Assembly: GCA_024638325.1 (NCBI GenBank)
Contig: JAHEKM010000012.1
Coordinates: 1-38,557, forward strand
Reading direction: 5' to 3'
From: Gemmatimonadota bacterium
Lineage (GTDB): Bacteria; Gemmatimonadota; Gemmatimonadetes; Longimicrobiales; Gaopeijiaceae
DNA length: 38,557 nucleotides
Shown here piece by piece: positions 14,800-24,273 of the stretch (position 1 is the stretch's first letter; each line of letters begins with the position of its first letter). Under the pieces are notes generated by a model. That model was given only the letters and a program-made list of their open reading frames with translations, did no database searches and was not told the DNA's origin. The position numbers were made by a program, and so were the translations under genes.

Positions 14800-15582
14800 A
14801 TGTCCCTACACGACCAGTACGCGCGCGTGACGCCGTTCGAGATCGCCTTCCCGGAAGAGGGCTTCATCGACCGCCTCGTCTCGTCGATCGACGAGGAGGC
14901 GTCCGGCCTTGGCGTCGACGCCCAGCGATACGACGTCTTCGTGACCCTGCGCTCGGTGGCCGACGCGGTCCGTGAGCTCAGGGCTCCCGACGCTCCGGAA
15001 GGGGCGGCCCGCGAGCTCTCGGCGCTGCTCTTTCACGTGGTCCATTTCATGCGGGCGGGCCGACCGGTCTACCTGCTCCGGACCGCCGCAACGAGGTACC
15101 TCATCGAGGGCGCGCCCGAGGGAGAGCCGCGGCCACCGGCGTCGGCCGGGTATCTCCAGTTCCCCCAGCACCTCTTCTGGATGGGGTCCGGACGCGAAGG
15201 CGTGCCCGAGTCGGTGGACGGACTGTTCTGGTTCGCCTCGGACGCCGGTAGGCTGCACTTGATGCCGGTGACGGGCGTGTTGCCAGAACGGCTCGCGTTC
15301 CGCGCGCTGCCGCTACCGGAGGCACCGCTCAGGGACGCACCGCTGTGGCTCGACGAGGAGGTGCGGGAGAGTGGGCGCGATTTCACGAGCGCCCTACCGG
15401 GTCACGATCTCGACCGGCTGTACTCGGTGGAGAAGGCCGGCGAGGTCCTCAAGCTGGTGGCCCGCTTCTTCGCATACCTGGAAGTGGCGCCCATGGCGGG
15501 GGAGCGGGTCGCGGCCGGTCCGACCGAGGGAGCCCCGCGGCCTTCCCGCCTCGGCTTCACCACCGTGGACCTGGTCGCGTAG
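14800..15582 (+). CDS. Hypothetical protein (260 aa)
   Basis: A 260-residue soluble protein with a well-coded frame and no signal peptide, Cys pair or recognised motif. The N-terminal ~80 residues look helical (FIDRLVSSIDEEASGLGVDA, RSVADAVREL). They are followed by a His-containing segment (ALLFHVVHFMRAGRPVYLL) and a strand-rich middle with many aromatics (FPQHLFWMGSGREG, GLFWFASDAGRLHLMPVTG). Near the C-terminus LYSVEKAGEVLKLVARFFAYLE looks like an amphipathic helix. I do not recognise the family. It is followed by nth after 6 bases, so the two are probably co-transcribed, although nth needs no such partner. No Shine-Dalgarno is seen; see the hexamer at 14785. Confidence 0.6.
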   Translation: MSLHDQYARVTPFEIAFPEEGFIDRLVSSIDEEASGLGVDAQRYDVFVTLRSVADAVRELRAPDAPEGAARELSALLFHVVHFMRAGRPVYLLRTAATRYLIEGAPEGEPRPPASAGYLQFPQHLFWMGSGREGVPESVDGLFWFASDAGRLHLMPVTGVLPERLAFRALPLPEAPLRDAPLWLDEEVRESGRDFTSALPGHDLDRLYSVEKAGEVLKLVARFFAYLEVAPMAGERVAAGPTEGAPRPSRLGFTTVDLVA

Positions 15583-15588
15583 GGCCCC

Positions 15589-16239
15589 ATGCCGAGGGAG
15601 TCGAAGAAAGCCAGATCGGCCCGTGCGGCGGAGATCTACGACCTGCTGACCGCAGAGTACCCGGACGCCCACTGCGAGTTGGACTTCGAGGACGCGTTTC
15701 AACTCGCGGTCGCCACCATTCTTTCCGCGCAAACGACCGACGAGCGGGTGAACATGGTCACTCCGGTGCTGTTCGCGCGCTATCCCAACGCCGAGGCGCT
15801 CGCGTCGGCCCAGCAGGAGGACGTCGAGGAGATCGTGCGGTCCACCGGCTTCTTCAGGAACAAAGCCAAGAACATCATCGGCTTCGCGCGTGGGCTGATG
15901 GCCGACCACCACGGAGAGGTGCCCGCGAGCATGGACGCCCTCGCCGTCCTCCCTGGCGTGGGACGAAAGACGGCCAACGTCATCCTCGGGAACGCGTTCG
16001 GCCTGGCCGAAGGCGTCGTGGTGGACACGCACGTAAAGCGGCTCTCGACGCTTCTGGGTCTGACCAAGGAGAAGACACCCGAGAAGATCGAGCGCGACCT
16101 CATGGCCCTGTTCCCGCCTGAGCGTTGGACGCTGCTCTCGCACCTGCTCATCTGGCACGGGCGGCGTGTGTGCATCGCTCGACGGCCGCAGTGCGCCGAC
16201 TGCACCCTCAGCCGCCTCTGTCCCTCGTCGACGATCTAG
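15589..16239 (+). CDS. nth: Endonuclease III (DNA glycosylase/AP lyase)
   Basis: 216 residues, standard length for Nth (E. coli 211). It removes oxidised pyrimidines and cuts at the abasic site in base-excision repair. The helix-hairpin-helix LPGVGRKTANV (121-131) contains the catalytic Lys K127, and D146 in VVDTHVKRLS is the catalytic Asp. The C-terminal 4Fe-4S cluster is complete: C195, C202, C205 and C211 (C-x6-C-x2-C-x5-C). The N-terminal helix FQLAVATILSAQTTDERVN is also family-typical. The start is the ATG at 15589, 6 bases after the previous stop. An HD-domain gene follows with its own AAGGAG site. Confidence 0.96.
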   Translation: MPRESKKARSARAAEIYDLLTAEYPDAHCELDFEDAFQLAVATILSAQTTDERVNMVTPVLFARYPNAEALASAQQEDVEEIVRSTGFFRNKAKNIIGFARGLMADHHGEVPASMDALAVLPGVGRKTANVILGNAFGLAEGVVVDTHVKRLSTLLGLTKEKTPEKIERDLMALFPPERWTLLSHLLIWHGRRVCIARRPQCADCTLSRLCPSSTI

Positions 16240-16251
16240 AAGGAGATCTGC

Positions 16252-16821
16252 ATGCCCGACCGCGCCGACGCCGTACGCCTGCTCGAGGAGTGGGTCGAGA
16301 ACGAAGGGCTCAGGAAGCACATGTACGCCGTGGAGGCGGCCGTGCGGCACTACGCGAAGCTGCGTGGGGAGGACGAGAACGTGTGGGGGCTCGCCGGCCT
16401 CCTCCACGACCTGGATTGGGAGAAGCACCCGGACCGGCACCCCATGGTCGCCGTCGAGCGGCTGCGCGAGCTCGGCTATCCGGAGGAGGTTGTTCAGGCC
16501 ATCCTGGCACACCGCTCGGACTTCACGGGCGTCGAGCCCGAGTCCGAGCTCGACAAGGTGCTGCTCGCGTGCGACGAGCTCTCGGGGCTCGTCTACGCTG
16601 CGTGCCTGGTGCGGCCCACCGGCGTCGACGACCTGAAGCCGAAGTCGGTCACCAAGAAGCTCAAGGACAAGACGTTCGCCGCCGGTGTGAGCAGGGAAGA
16701 GGTCCAGAGGGGTATCGAGCTGATCGGCCTGGATCGGGCCGAGCACATCCAAAACGTCATCGACGGCTTGCGGTCCGCGGCGGCCGAGTTGGGGATCCGC
16801 GGCGAGGACCTGGGCGGCTGA
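16252..16821 (+). CDS. HD-domain phosphohydrolase
   Basis: 189 residues with a strong AAGGAGATCTGC ribosome site. Metal ligands of the HD superfamily are visible: H23 (RKHMYAVEAA), H52-D53 (LAGLLHDLDWEKHP), H87 (ILAHRSDFTG) and D108 (LLACDELSG). This is the set H...HD...H...D. The conserved ACDELSGLVYA and SVTKKLKDKTFAAGVSRE match a group of small hydrolases of unknown substrate, often annotated as HDIG-domain proteins. Hydrolysis of a nucleotide phosphate is the family theme, but the substrate here is unknown. The gene follows nth by 12 bases and probably shares its transcript. An M6 protease gene starts 45 bases after it. Confidence 0.87.
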   Translation: MPDRADAVRLLEEWVENEGLRKHMYAVEAAVRHYAKLRGEDENVWGLAGLLHDLDWEKHPDRHPMVAVERLRELGYPEEVVQAILAHRSDFTGVEPESELDKVLLACDELSGLVYAACLVRPTGVDDLKPKSVTKKLKDKTFAAGVSREEVQRGIELIGLDRAEHIQNVIDGLRSAAAELGIRGEDLGG

Positions 16822-16866
16822 GGCAGGTGTAGGGAAGCCGTTCCCGGTCCTCTCCCGCGATCCCGA

Positions 16867-19413
16867 ATGGCTCGTCTCCTCGTCGTGATCGGGGTGCTGC
16901 TCGCGCTCCAACCCTCAGGTGTCTCCGCACAGGACGTGGAGATGCTGGGGCGGCGCTATGGGACGACGCCTCCCGACGCCTACTACCGCGAGCTCGCGCG
17001 CAACCCCGACGCGTTCCGGTTCCAACGCGGCCGAGCCGCGCGGATGCGGGAGCGGGCGGAGCTCCGGTCGGTCGGGCGCGCACAGTTCGGCCCCGCCGGG
17101 GCCGGAGCGGGCGGCCCCGCGCGTGCGGGCCTGGGGCCCCGCGACGAGCCCGTGGTGGGTAACGTGTACGTTCCCGTCGTGCTCGGGCTGTTCAGCGATT
17201 CGCCGAGCCCTCCCGTCACGGCGAGTCAGGTGCAGACAGGATACTTCGGACCCCAGGCCGGCACGGTTTCGGAGTTCTACGCCGAGGTCTCGAACGACAG
17301 CATCACGCTGAACGGCGACGTGCAGGACTGGGTGACGTCGACCCTGACGCAGGCGCAGGCCACCCAGGGCATCAGCGGGCTCGGTTGCTGCGGCATCGGC
17401 AACTACATCCGCTCGCTTCTCGACGCGCTGCCGCCGGTGAACTGGGGCGCCTACGACAACGACGGCAAGGACGGAATCCCGAACTCCGGCGACGACGACG
17501 GCTTCGTGGATGCGCTCGCGGTCATCCATCCGACGGCGGGTGCCGAGTGCCAGGGCAACTGGCCCGACCGCATCTGGAGCCACAAGTGGACGCTCGCCGA
17601 CGCGAGCTCCGCGGGCGCCTACACGACGACGACCGCGCGGACGGGCGCTCCCGGCCAGTTCATCCGGGTCGACGACTACTTCGTGCAGGGCGCCGTGCGC
17701 TGTTCCGGCACGCAGCTCAACGAGATCGGCGTCATGACGCACGAGCTCGGGCACGCGTTCGGGCTGCCCGACCTCTACGACACCCGCCAGTTCGGAGCCG
17801 CGCACGACGGCGCCGGCTCGTGGGAGCTCATGGCGTCAGGCACGTGGGGCTGCAGCGGGACGGCGCCGCAGTCACCCTGCCATATGGGCGCCTGGAGCAA
17901 GGCCATGCTCGGCTGGGTCACGGTCGACACGCTCCCTGCCGACACGGACCTGGGCACGCTGACGCTGCCTCCGGTGGAGACCGGCGGCCTGATCTACCGG
18001 GTCGACGCGGGCGACGGCTCGGGCGAGTACTTCCTGCTGGAGAACCGTCAGAGTGATGTCGGCGCCGTGTACGATCAGCTGCTCCCCGCCGAGGGGCTCC
18101 TCATCTGGCAGATCGATCAGGCGGTCGTCGATGCCAACTGGGCCATCAACCAGGTCAACGCCTCCAATCGCATGGGGGTTTGGCTACGGCAGGCGGATGG
18201 CCTCGACGAGCTGGGCGACCCCGGTGGGGACCGCGGCGACAACGGAGACCCGTTCCCCGGCTCGACCGGGAACACGGCCTTTCACGCGTCGTCGGTGCCG
18301 GCGTCGACGTCGTATCCCGGCACCGCGACCGGCCTGACCGTCCTGGACATCACGCCGTCCGGCAACGACATGCAGCTGCGTGTCCTGACCCGCTTCACGG
18401 ACGTCGGGCTGACGTCCACGGGCACCGGCGGTGGTGCGAGCGTCTTCACCGTGAACGGCTCGTCCGTCCCGGAGTCGCCCACCAGCTCCGTCGCGGCAGC
18501 TCCGTTCGCGCTGCTCACGATCGAGGCCGCCGCGGGCGACAGCGTCTCGCCGGGTGTGCGCACCTCGTTCGACGCCTGGGTCGATGACGCGGGGGAGCCG
18601 CGCTCCCGGCTCCTGGTCACCCCACTCGCCGACACTGCCTTCACCGCGAACTACGCGGGTACGGAGTACGAGCTGCGGGTCGAGCTGACGGGCGGCGTCA
18701 ACGGGGTCGAGCCGGGCGTCCTCTCGTCGAACCCTCCTTCGTCGGACCTCTGGTTCGCGCCGAGCACGGCGGTGACCCTGATCGCCACGGCTCAGACCGG
18801 CTTCTCCTTCCTGGATTGGACGGGTGACCTGACCGGTGAGCCCAATCCGGCGTCGGTCACCATGGACGCTCCTGTCTTCGGGGGAGCGGATTTCCAGTTG
18901 ACCTACGCCGTGCCCGACACGACCGTGGATCTCGTGGCCTCGGTCCCGGCGAACCTCCAGTTGGAGGTCGAGAACGGAACCAGCCCGGTCAGCTGGTCCC
19001 TCCTCAGCGGCGTGAGGCCGCTGGGCGTAGCGATCGGGGCGGACGGGAGCATCACGGGGGCCTCGCTGGACCTCGGCAGCTATCCGCTGGTCCTCCGTGC
19101 CGTCGACGCGCTCGGGCTCACGGCGACGGCCAACATCACCCTGGACATCGGGCCCCCTTCGATTCCGGTCGCGCAGCTGGGCGACGTGTTCCTGCTCGGG
19201 GCGCAGCCGCTCGACTCTCTGCAGGCCGCCTTCCTCGACCGGCAGGGCAACCAGAACGGGGGCTACGACCTGGGTGATTTCCGGGCCTGGGTGCTCGCCA
19301 ACCCGAGTCTGCCACTGAGCGCCAGTATCGAGCCGCCTTCGGAGGCGCCTGTCGGGGCTCCCCGCGTCATTCGGCTCCCGCTGAGGCTCGAAGAGCCGGA
19401 GGCCGGCCGATGA
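16867..19413 (+). CDS. Secreted M6-family metalloprotease with dockerin-like C-terminus
   Basis: 848 residues. A signal peptide (MARLLVVIGVLLALQPSGVS, cut after SAQ) is followed by a pro-region. The peptidase M6 domain runs from about residue 95 to 500. HELGH at 292-296 (VMTHELGHAFGLPD) is the zinc site, with the LPDLYDT loop and DGAGSWELMASGTWG downstream as in immune inhibitor A-type enzymes. After the catalytic domain come strand-rich modules. One is an InlB-like repeat (about 635-680, FSFLDWTGDLTGEPNPASVT). Another is an Ig/cadherin-like module (about 695-765, TSPVSWSLLSGVRPLGVAIG). Finally there is an EF-hand/dockerin-like segment at about 789-803 (DRQGNQNGGYDLGDF). The lipoprotein gene at 19410 overlaps its stop codon by 4 bases. 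Confidence 0.9.
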   Translation: MARLLVVIGVLLALQPSGVSAQDVEMLGRRYGTTPPDAYYRELARNPDAFRFQRGRAARMRERAELRSVGRAQFGPAGAGAGGPARAGLGPRDEPVVGNVYVPVVLGLFSDSPSPPVTASQVQTGYFGPQAGTVSEFYAEVSNDSITLNGDVQDWVTSTLTQAQATQGISGLGCCGIGNYIRSLLDALPPVNWGAYDNDGKDGIPNSGDDDGFVDALAVIHPTAGAECQGNWPDRIWSHKWTLADASSAGAYTTTTARTGAPGQFIRVDDYFVQGAVRCSGTQLNEIGVMTHELGHAFGLPDLYDTRQFGAAHDGAGSWELMASGTWGCSGTAPQSPCHMGAWSKAMLGWVTVDTLPADTDLGTLTLPPVETGGLIYRVDAGDGSGEYFLLENRQSDVGAVYDQLLPAEGLLIWQIDQAVVDANWAINQVNASNRMGVWLRQADGLDELGDPGGDRGDNGDPFPGSTGNTAFHASSVPASTSYPGTATGLTVLDITPSGNDMQLRVLTRFTDVGLTSTGTGGGASVFTVNGSSVPESPTSSVAAAPFALLTIEAAAGDSVSPGVRTSFDAWVDDAGEPRSRLLVTPLADTAFTANYAGTEYELRVELTGGVNGVEPGVLSSNPPSSDLWFAPSTAVTLIATAQTGFSFLDWTGDLTGEPNPASVTMDAPVFGGADFQLTYAVPDTTVDLVASVPANLQLEVENGTSPVSWSLLSGVRPLGVAIGADGSITGASLDLGSYPLVLRAVDALGLTATANITLDIGPPSIPVAQLGDVFLLGAQPLDSLQAAFLDRQGNQNGGYDLGDFRAWVLANPSLPLSASIEPPSEAPVGAPRVIRLPLRLEEPEAGR

Positions 19414-19823
19414 GCGGACGCTCGCTCTTCCGCGGCGCCGCGCTCCTGCGGTCGGTGCGTACGTGGGCCCTGACCGTGGCCGTGCTCCTCGCCGCGTGTG
19501 ACTCGGGCCCGAGCGGCCCGGCGACCGTCGCGGGCACGGTGTCCGGCGACTCCGACCTGGGGGCCGTCGTCCTCGACGTCGTGTGGGCGGGCGTGCAGGG
19601 TTTCGAGGGCCGGGGGGGCACGCAGGTCTACTCCGCCCCCGTGGCCGACACGCCGAACCGGCACCGGGTCATCCTCGTAGGCCCTTCCGGTGGGGAGCTC
19701 GGCTTCTCGATCCTGGTCGACGACCTGTACCTCGAGGGGCCGGTGGTCACCGTGGTGGAGGCGACCAGCTCGAACAACCTCCCGCGTCCCGTGGGGGCCC
19801 TGCAGGTCCGCCTCGAGCGCTAG
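19410..19823 (+). CDS. Lipoprotein coupled to the M6 protease
   Basis: 137 residues. The ATG at 19410 overlaps the protease stop as ATGA, so the two are translated together. The N-terminus has basic residues, a hydrophobic run (WALTVAVLLAAC) and a lipobox LLAAC, so it is probably lipidated at the Cys after signal cleavage and exported to a membrane. The mature part (about 105 residues) is strand-rich and looks like a small beta-sandwich: GAVVLDVVWAGVQGFEGRGG, then RHRVILVGPSGGELGFSILV. The pattern recalls secreted cohesin-like domains. No catalytic motif was seen. A partner or surface anchor for the M6 protease is inference from the coupling. Confidence 0.75.
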   Translation: MSGRSLFRGAALLRSVRTWALTVAVLLAACDSGPSGPATVAGTVSGDSDLGAVVLDVVWAGVQGFEGRGGTQVYSAPVADTPNRHRVILVGPSGGELGFSILVDDLYLEGPVVTVVEATSSNNLPRPVGALQVRLER

Positions 19824-19864
19824 CGGCCGGCGGCTTGCCCGCCTCACCGGCTTTCACGAGCTTA

Positions 19865-19882
19865 GGCCCGCCAGAGCGGGCC
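19865..19882 (+). other. GC-rich stem-loop in the metS-carB leader
   Basis: GGCCCGC at 19865-19871 pairs perfectly with GCGGGCC at 19876-19882 around a CAGA loop. It ends directly before the purine-rich ribosome site (GAGAGGGG, 19883-19890) of the small NSS subunit. No T-run follows, so it is not a standard terminator. A translational or attenuation role for the metS-carB transcript is possible. Confidence 0.4.
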
Positions 19883-19899
19883 GAGAGGGGAGACAACGG

Positions 19900-20016
19900 A
19901 TGACGATCGCCACGTGGGTCACGATGATCCTGGTGATCGGGTTCGTGTGGGGCGGCTTCTCCCTGGTGCTGCTGACGGCAATCCGCAAGGAGTCGGGGAA
20001 GCTCATCGATGGCTAG
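19900..20016 (+). CDS. MetS-family small subunit of an NSS transporter
   Basis: A 38-residue protein with a good ribosome site (GAGAGGGG). It is a single hydrophobic helix (WVTMILVIGFVWGGFSLVLL) with a short N-terminus and a charged tail (AIRKESGKLIDG). The pattern xMxLVxGxVWGG is that of the tiny methionine/alanine NSS small subunits (MetS, PF16951), which pair with an NSS permease of the MetP type. The sequence is unusual only in location: the NSS permease is about 6 kb upstream, and carB follows by 3 bases. The protein is short and family similarity is judged by eye, but the WGG signature, size and topology agree. Confidence 0.75.
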   Translation: MTIATWVTMILVIGFVWGGFSLVLLTAIRKESGKLIDG

Positions 20017-20019
20017 ACA

Positions 20020-23000
20020 GTGCCGAGACGCGACGACCTAGAGACCATCCTCATCCTGGGCTCGGGGCCGATCATCATCGGTCAGGCCTGCGAGTTCGAC
20101 TATTCCGGCACCCAAGCGGTCAGGGCCCTCAAGGAAGAGGGCTACAAGGTGGTGCTGGTGAACTCCAATCCCGCCACCATCATGACCGATCCGGACATCG
20201 CGGATCGGACCTACATCGAGCCGATCACCGCCGAGTGGGTCGAGAAGGTCATCGAGCGGGAGAAGCCGGACGCGCTCCTGCCGACCATGGGCGGCCAGAC
20301 CGCGCTGAACGTCGCCATGGACCTGCACCGGGCGGGGATTCTCGAGAAGCACGGTGTCGAGCTCATCGGTGCGAACGAGCACTCCATCGAGATGGCCGAG
20401 GACCGGGAGGAGTTCGCCAAGGCCATGGATCGCATCGGTCTGAAGGTCCCGACCGGCGGCTTTGCCAAGACCATCGAAGAGGCGTTGGCCATCGTCGAGG
20501 ACACGGGCTACCCCTCCATCGTGCGACCGTCGTACACGTTGGGCGGCACCGGCGGCGGCATCGCCTACAACCGCGAGGAGTTCGAGGTGCAGGTGCGGAA
20601 GGGCCTCGACGCGTCACCCATCCACGAGGTCCTGATCGACCGGTCCGTCATCGGGTGGAAGGAGTACGAGCTCGAGGTCGTCCGCGACGGCATCGACAAC
20701 GTCATCATCGTGTGCTCCATCGAGAACTTCGACCCGATGGGTGTGCACACGGGTGATTCGATCACGGTGGCGCCGGCCCAGACGCTCACCGATGTCGAGT
20801 ACCAGGAGATGCGCGACGCGTCGATCGCGATCATCCGCGAAATCGGCGTCGAGGCCGGCGGCTGCAACATCCAGTTCGCGGTGAATCCCGAGGACGGTGA
20901 GTTGCTCGTCGTCGAGATGAACCCTCGCGTGTCCCGCTCATCCGCGCTGGCCTCGAAGGCGACGGGATTCCCCATCGCCCGCGTGGGCGCGAAGCTCGCG
21001 GTAGGCTACCACCTGTACGAGCTCCCGAACGACATCACCAAGACGACGCCCGCCTCCTTCGAGCCGGTGCTCGACTACGTGGTGGTGAAGATCCCGCGCT
21101 TCGCGTTCGAGAAGTTCCCGGAAGTCGACGACACCCTGGGTGTCCAGATGAAGTCGGTGGGCGAGACGATGTCGATGGGACGGACGTTCCGGAGCGCGTG
21201 GCAGAAGGCGTTCCGTGGCCTCGAGACCGGACGCCACGGTTGGGTGACCGCGCCCCTGCCGAAGGACGACGGGCTGGACGAGGAAGAGGTCGAGGGCATG
21301 CAGCCGCTCCTGGCCGCCCTGCGCAGGCCGACCCCGAACCGACCCTTCCAGCTGAAGCGGGCGCTCGAGGCGGGCGTGAGCGTCGAGGACATCTACGACG
21401 CGACGAAGATCGACCGATGGTTCCTGGACCAGCTCCTGCAGATCATCGAGTGGGAAGCCCACTATCGGGACGCGGAGGAGGTGACGCCCGAGCTCCTGCG
21501 GGCGATGAAGCGTGAGGGCTTCAGCGACCTGCAGCTCGCAGAGCTCAGAGGCGAGACCGCCGAAGAGGTGCGCGACCGTCGCTGGGAATGGGGCATCCGG
21601 CCCACCTATAACGTGGTCGACACGTGCGCCGGTGAGTTCCCCGCGGAGACGCCGTACTACTACTCGTCGTACGAGGACGAGTCGGAGAGCGTGCCGTCCG
21701 ACCGCGAGAAGGTCGTGATCCTGGGCAGCGGGCCGAACCGCATCGGGCAGGGCATCGAGTTCGACTACTGCTGTGTACAGGCGGTTCTCGCGCTCAGAGA
21801 GGCCGGCTTCGAGACCATCATGATCAACTCGAACCCGGAGACCGTGTCCACCGACTTCGACGTGAGCGACAAGCTCTACTTCGAGCCGCTCACGCTGGAA
21901 GACGTACTGGAGATCCTGCACCTGGAACGTCCGAAGGGTGTCATCGTCCAGCTGGGAGGGCAAACCCCGCTCAACCTCGCGCACGGGCTGGAAGAGCTCG
22001 GCGCTCCGGTGCTCGGCACGTCCGTCGACGCCATCGACCGCGCGGAGGACCGAGACCGCTTCGACGAGGTCTGCCGGAAGATTGGCGCCCGCACGCCGGA
22101 CAACGGCATCGCGCGGAGCGAGGACGAGGCGCTGAAGGTCGCCAAGCAGATCGGCTTCCCGGTGCTCGTCCGGCCGAGCTACGTGCTCGGCGGCCGCGCC
22201 ATGCGCATCATCTACGACGAGGAGTCGCTGAAGCGGTACTTCGTCGAGGCCGCGCAGGCCTCGCCCGACCACCCCGTGCTCATCGATAGCTTCCTGGAGG
22301 ACGCGTTCGAGGCCGACGTCGATGCGCTGTCCGACGGGACCGACGTCGTCGTGGGCGGTATCATGCAGCACATCGAAGACGCGGGCGTGCACTCCGGCGA
22401 CTCGGCGTGCGTACTGCCGCCCTACCTGCTCTCGGCCGAGGCGCGTGACGAGATCCGTGACCTGACGCGCCGCTTCGCACTCGAGCTCGGCGTCGTCGGC
22501 CTCATCAACGTTCAATACGCGATCAAGGACGACGTCGTCTACGTGCTCGAGGTGAACCCGAGGGCGTCCCGAACCATTCCGTTCGTGAGCAAGGCGACCG
22601 GCGTGCCGCTCGCGCGGTTGGCCGCGCGCGTCATGGTGGGCGAACGACTCGCGGACCTCGACGTGCCGGAGGAGCCGCCGGTGCCGGGCATCGCGGTGAA
22701 GGAGGCGGCGTTCCCGTTCAACCGCTTCGACGTCGACACGGTGCTGGGTCCGGAGATGCGCTCGACCGGCGAGGTGATGGGCTTCGACGACTCGTTCGGG
22801 ATGGCGTTCGCGAAGGCTCAGGTGTCGGCCGGCAACCGACTGCCGGAGACCGGCGGTAAGCTCATCGTGACGGTGAACAACCGCGACCGGGAGACGGTCA
22901 CGCCCATGATCCGACGCTTCCGCGACCTCGGCTTCGAGATCCTCGCGACACGCGGCACCCAGGAGTCGTTGCAGGCCCTCGGCGTGCCGTCGAAGTTGGT

Positions 23001-23271
23001 GTACAAGGTGGGCGAGGGGCGTCCGGACATCGTCGATCACATTGTCACGGGCGACATCTCCCTGCTCATCAACACCCCGCTCGGCAAGAAGTCGCAGTAC
23101 GACGACTACGCGATGCGTCGGGCTGCGATCACGTACGGCGTGCCCTACCTGACGACGATGTCGGCTACATCGGCGGCGTGCGACGCCCTCATCGCCATGC
23201 GCTCGAGGACCCGTGAAGTCCGCTCGCTCCAGGAACGCATCGCATCGCTGACGGCGCCGGTCGGCGCGTAA
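20020..23271 (+). CDS. carB: Carbamoyl-phosphate synthase large subunit
   Basis: 1083 residues, standard length for CarB. It uses ammonia from CarA, bicarbonate and two ATP to make carbamoyl phosphate for pyrimidine and arginine synthesis. The first ATP-grasp half begins with [20 protein letters not shown]. The second half (about 565 onward) repeats it as [32 protein letters not shown] and [13 protein letters not shown] are the paired nucleotide loops. The C-terminal MGS-like regulatory domain (about 940-1083) includes [18 protein letters not shown]. The start is a GTG at 20020, 3 bases after the small NSS subunit. carA is not adjacent, so the small subunit must be encoded elsewhere. Confidence 0.98.
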   Translation: MPRRDDLETILILGSGPIIIGQACEFDYSGTQAVRALKEEGYKVVLVNSNPATIMTDPDIADRTYIEPITAEWVEKVIEREKPDALLPTMGGQTALNVAMDLHRAGILEKHGVELIGANEHSIEMAEDREEFAKAMDRIGLKVPTGGFAKTIEEALAIVEDTGYPSIVRPSYTLGGTGGGIAYNREEFEVQVRKGLDASPIHEVLIDRSVIGWKEYELEVVRDGIDNVIIVCSIENFDPMGVHTGDSITVAPAQTLTDVEYQEMRDASIAIIREIGVEAGGCNIQFAVNPEDGELLVVEMNPRVSRSSALASKATGFPIARVGAKLAVGYHLYELPNDITKTTPASFEPVLDYVVVKIPRFAFEKFPEVDDTLGVQMKSVGETMSMGRTFRSAWQKAFRGLETGRHGWVTAPLPKDDGLDEEEVEGMQPLLAALRRPTPNRPFQLKRALEAGVSVEDIYDATKIDRWFLDQLLQIIEWEAHYRDAEEVTPELLRAMKREGFSDLQLAELRGETAEEVRDRRWEWGIRPTYNVVDTCAGEFPAETPYYYSSYEDESESVPSDREKVVILGSGPNRIGQGIEFDYCCVQAVLALREAGFETIMINSNPETVSTDFDVSDKLYFEPLTLEDVLEILHLERPKGVIVQLGGQTPLNLAHGLEELGAPVLGTSVDAIDRAEDRDRFDEVCRKIGARTPDNGIARSEDEALKVAKQIGFPVLVRPSYVLGGRAMRIIYDEESLKRYFVEAAQASPDHPVLIDSFLEDAFEADVDALSDGTDVVVGGIMQHIEDAGVHSGDSACVLPPYLLSAEARDEIRDLTRRFALELGVVGLINVQYAIKDDVVYVLEVNPRASRTIPFVSKATGVPLARLAARVMVGERLADLDVPEEPPVPGIAVKEAAFPFNRFDVDTVLGPEMRSTGEVMGFDDSFGMAFAKAQVSAGNRLPETGGKLIVTVNNRDRETVTPMIRRFRDLGFEILATRGTQESLQALGVPSKLVYKVGEGRPDIVDHIVTGDISLLINTPLGKKSQYDDYAMRRAAITYGVPYLTTMSATSAACDALIAMRSRTREVRSLQERIASLTAPVGA

Positions 23272-23284
23272 GCGGCGGACGCGC

Positions 23285-24256
23285 GTGTCGGCCAAGACCG
23301 GCTTCTTCCTCCACCCCGCGTCGCCGCTGCACGACACCGGATGGGGGCACCCCGAGCACCAGGGCCGCCTGCGCTCACTCGCGTCCACGGTCGGCAAGGA
23401 CCTGCTGACGCTGCACGGTCACGTGGAGCAGATGCCGGAAGGCGACGCGGACGTCGACGACCTGCTGCGCGTCCACACGCAGGAGCACGTCGACACGGTT
23501 CGAGACGCCTGCCTGCGCGCCAGGGCAGGGCAGACGCTGCTCTCGCTCGACGAAGACACGAAGGTCTCGTCGGCTTCTTGGGAGGCCGCCGTGGGCAGCG
23601 CGGGCACGGCGATCGCGGCGGCTCGCGCCATTGTGGAGGGAACCATCGCGAACGGGTTCGTGGCCACCCGCCCGCCCGGGCACCACGCGACCCCAAGCCG
23701 GGCGATGGGGTTCTGTCTCTTCAACAGCATCGCTGTCGTGGCGCGTTGGCTGCAGGCGCACGGCTACGCCGAGCGCGTGCTCATCGTCGACTGGGACGTG
23801 CATCACGGCAACGGAACGCACGACGCGTTCTACCAGGACCCGACCGTCTTCTTCCTCTCTCTCCACCAGTCGCCGCACTACCCGGGCACGGGGGCCGAAG
23901 ACGAGACCGGGGATGGGGAGGGGGAGGGCTTCACGCTCAACGTCCCCCTCGCGGCCGGGACACCCGCGGCGGAGTATCGCATCCGCTTCGAGCAGGCGGT
24001 CGAGGAAGCCACGAACCGGTTGGCCCCCGACTTCGTGCTCGTGTCGGCCGGCTTCGACGTGATGGCGGGGGACCCGTTGGGCGGTCAGATGCTCGAGCCC
24101 GAAGACCTCCACCGCATGACCCGGCACCTCATGGACGTGGCCTCGGTGTGCGACGGTCGCATCCTGCATCTGCTCGAAGGCGGATACGACCCCAAGAGGC
24201 TCGGCGAGGGCACCGTCGCGGTTATCCGCGCCCTGGCTGGTCTTCCGGTCGCCTGA
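23285..24256 (+). CDS. Histone-deacetylase-family protein
   Basis: 323 residues from a GTG at 23285, 13 bases past carB. Zinc ligands are D171 and H173 (VDWDVHHGNGT) and D258 (SAGFDVMAGDPLG). The His pair H133-H134 (RPPGHHATPS) is the catalytic dyad, and EGGYD at 298-302 supplies the Tyr. HPEHQGRLRSL and SLHQSPHYPGTG are also family blocks. The fold hydrolyses acyl groups from amines; bacterial members include acetoin-utilisation AcuC, polyamine deacetylases and other amidohydrolases. The substrate cannot be fixed by sequence alone. It may be co-transcribed with carB because of the short gap. Confidence 0.93.
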   Translation: MSAKTGFFLHPASPLHDTGWGHPEHQGRLRSLASTVGKDLLTLHGHVEQMPEGDADVDDLLRVHTQEHVDTVRDACLRARAGQTLLSLDEDTKVSSASWEAAVGSAGTAIAAARAIVEGTIANGFVATRPPGHHATPSRAMGFCLFNSIAVVARWLQAHGYAERVLIVDWDVHHGNGTHDAFYQDPTVFFLSLHQSPHYPGTGAEDETGDGEGEGFTLNVPLAAGTPAAEYRIRFEQAVEEATNRLAPDFVLVSAGFDVMAGDPLGGQMLEPEDLHRMTRHLMDVASVCDGRILHLLEGGYDPKRLGEGTVAVIRALAGLPVA

Positions 24257-24273
24257 GCCTGCGAGGACAGCCA

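Noticed and set aside
20938-23397. Long minus-strand frame (819 codons) across carB
   Set aside because: It is the shadow of carB, whose motifs are unmistakable.
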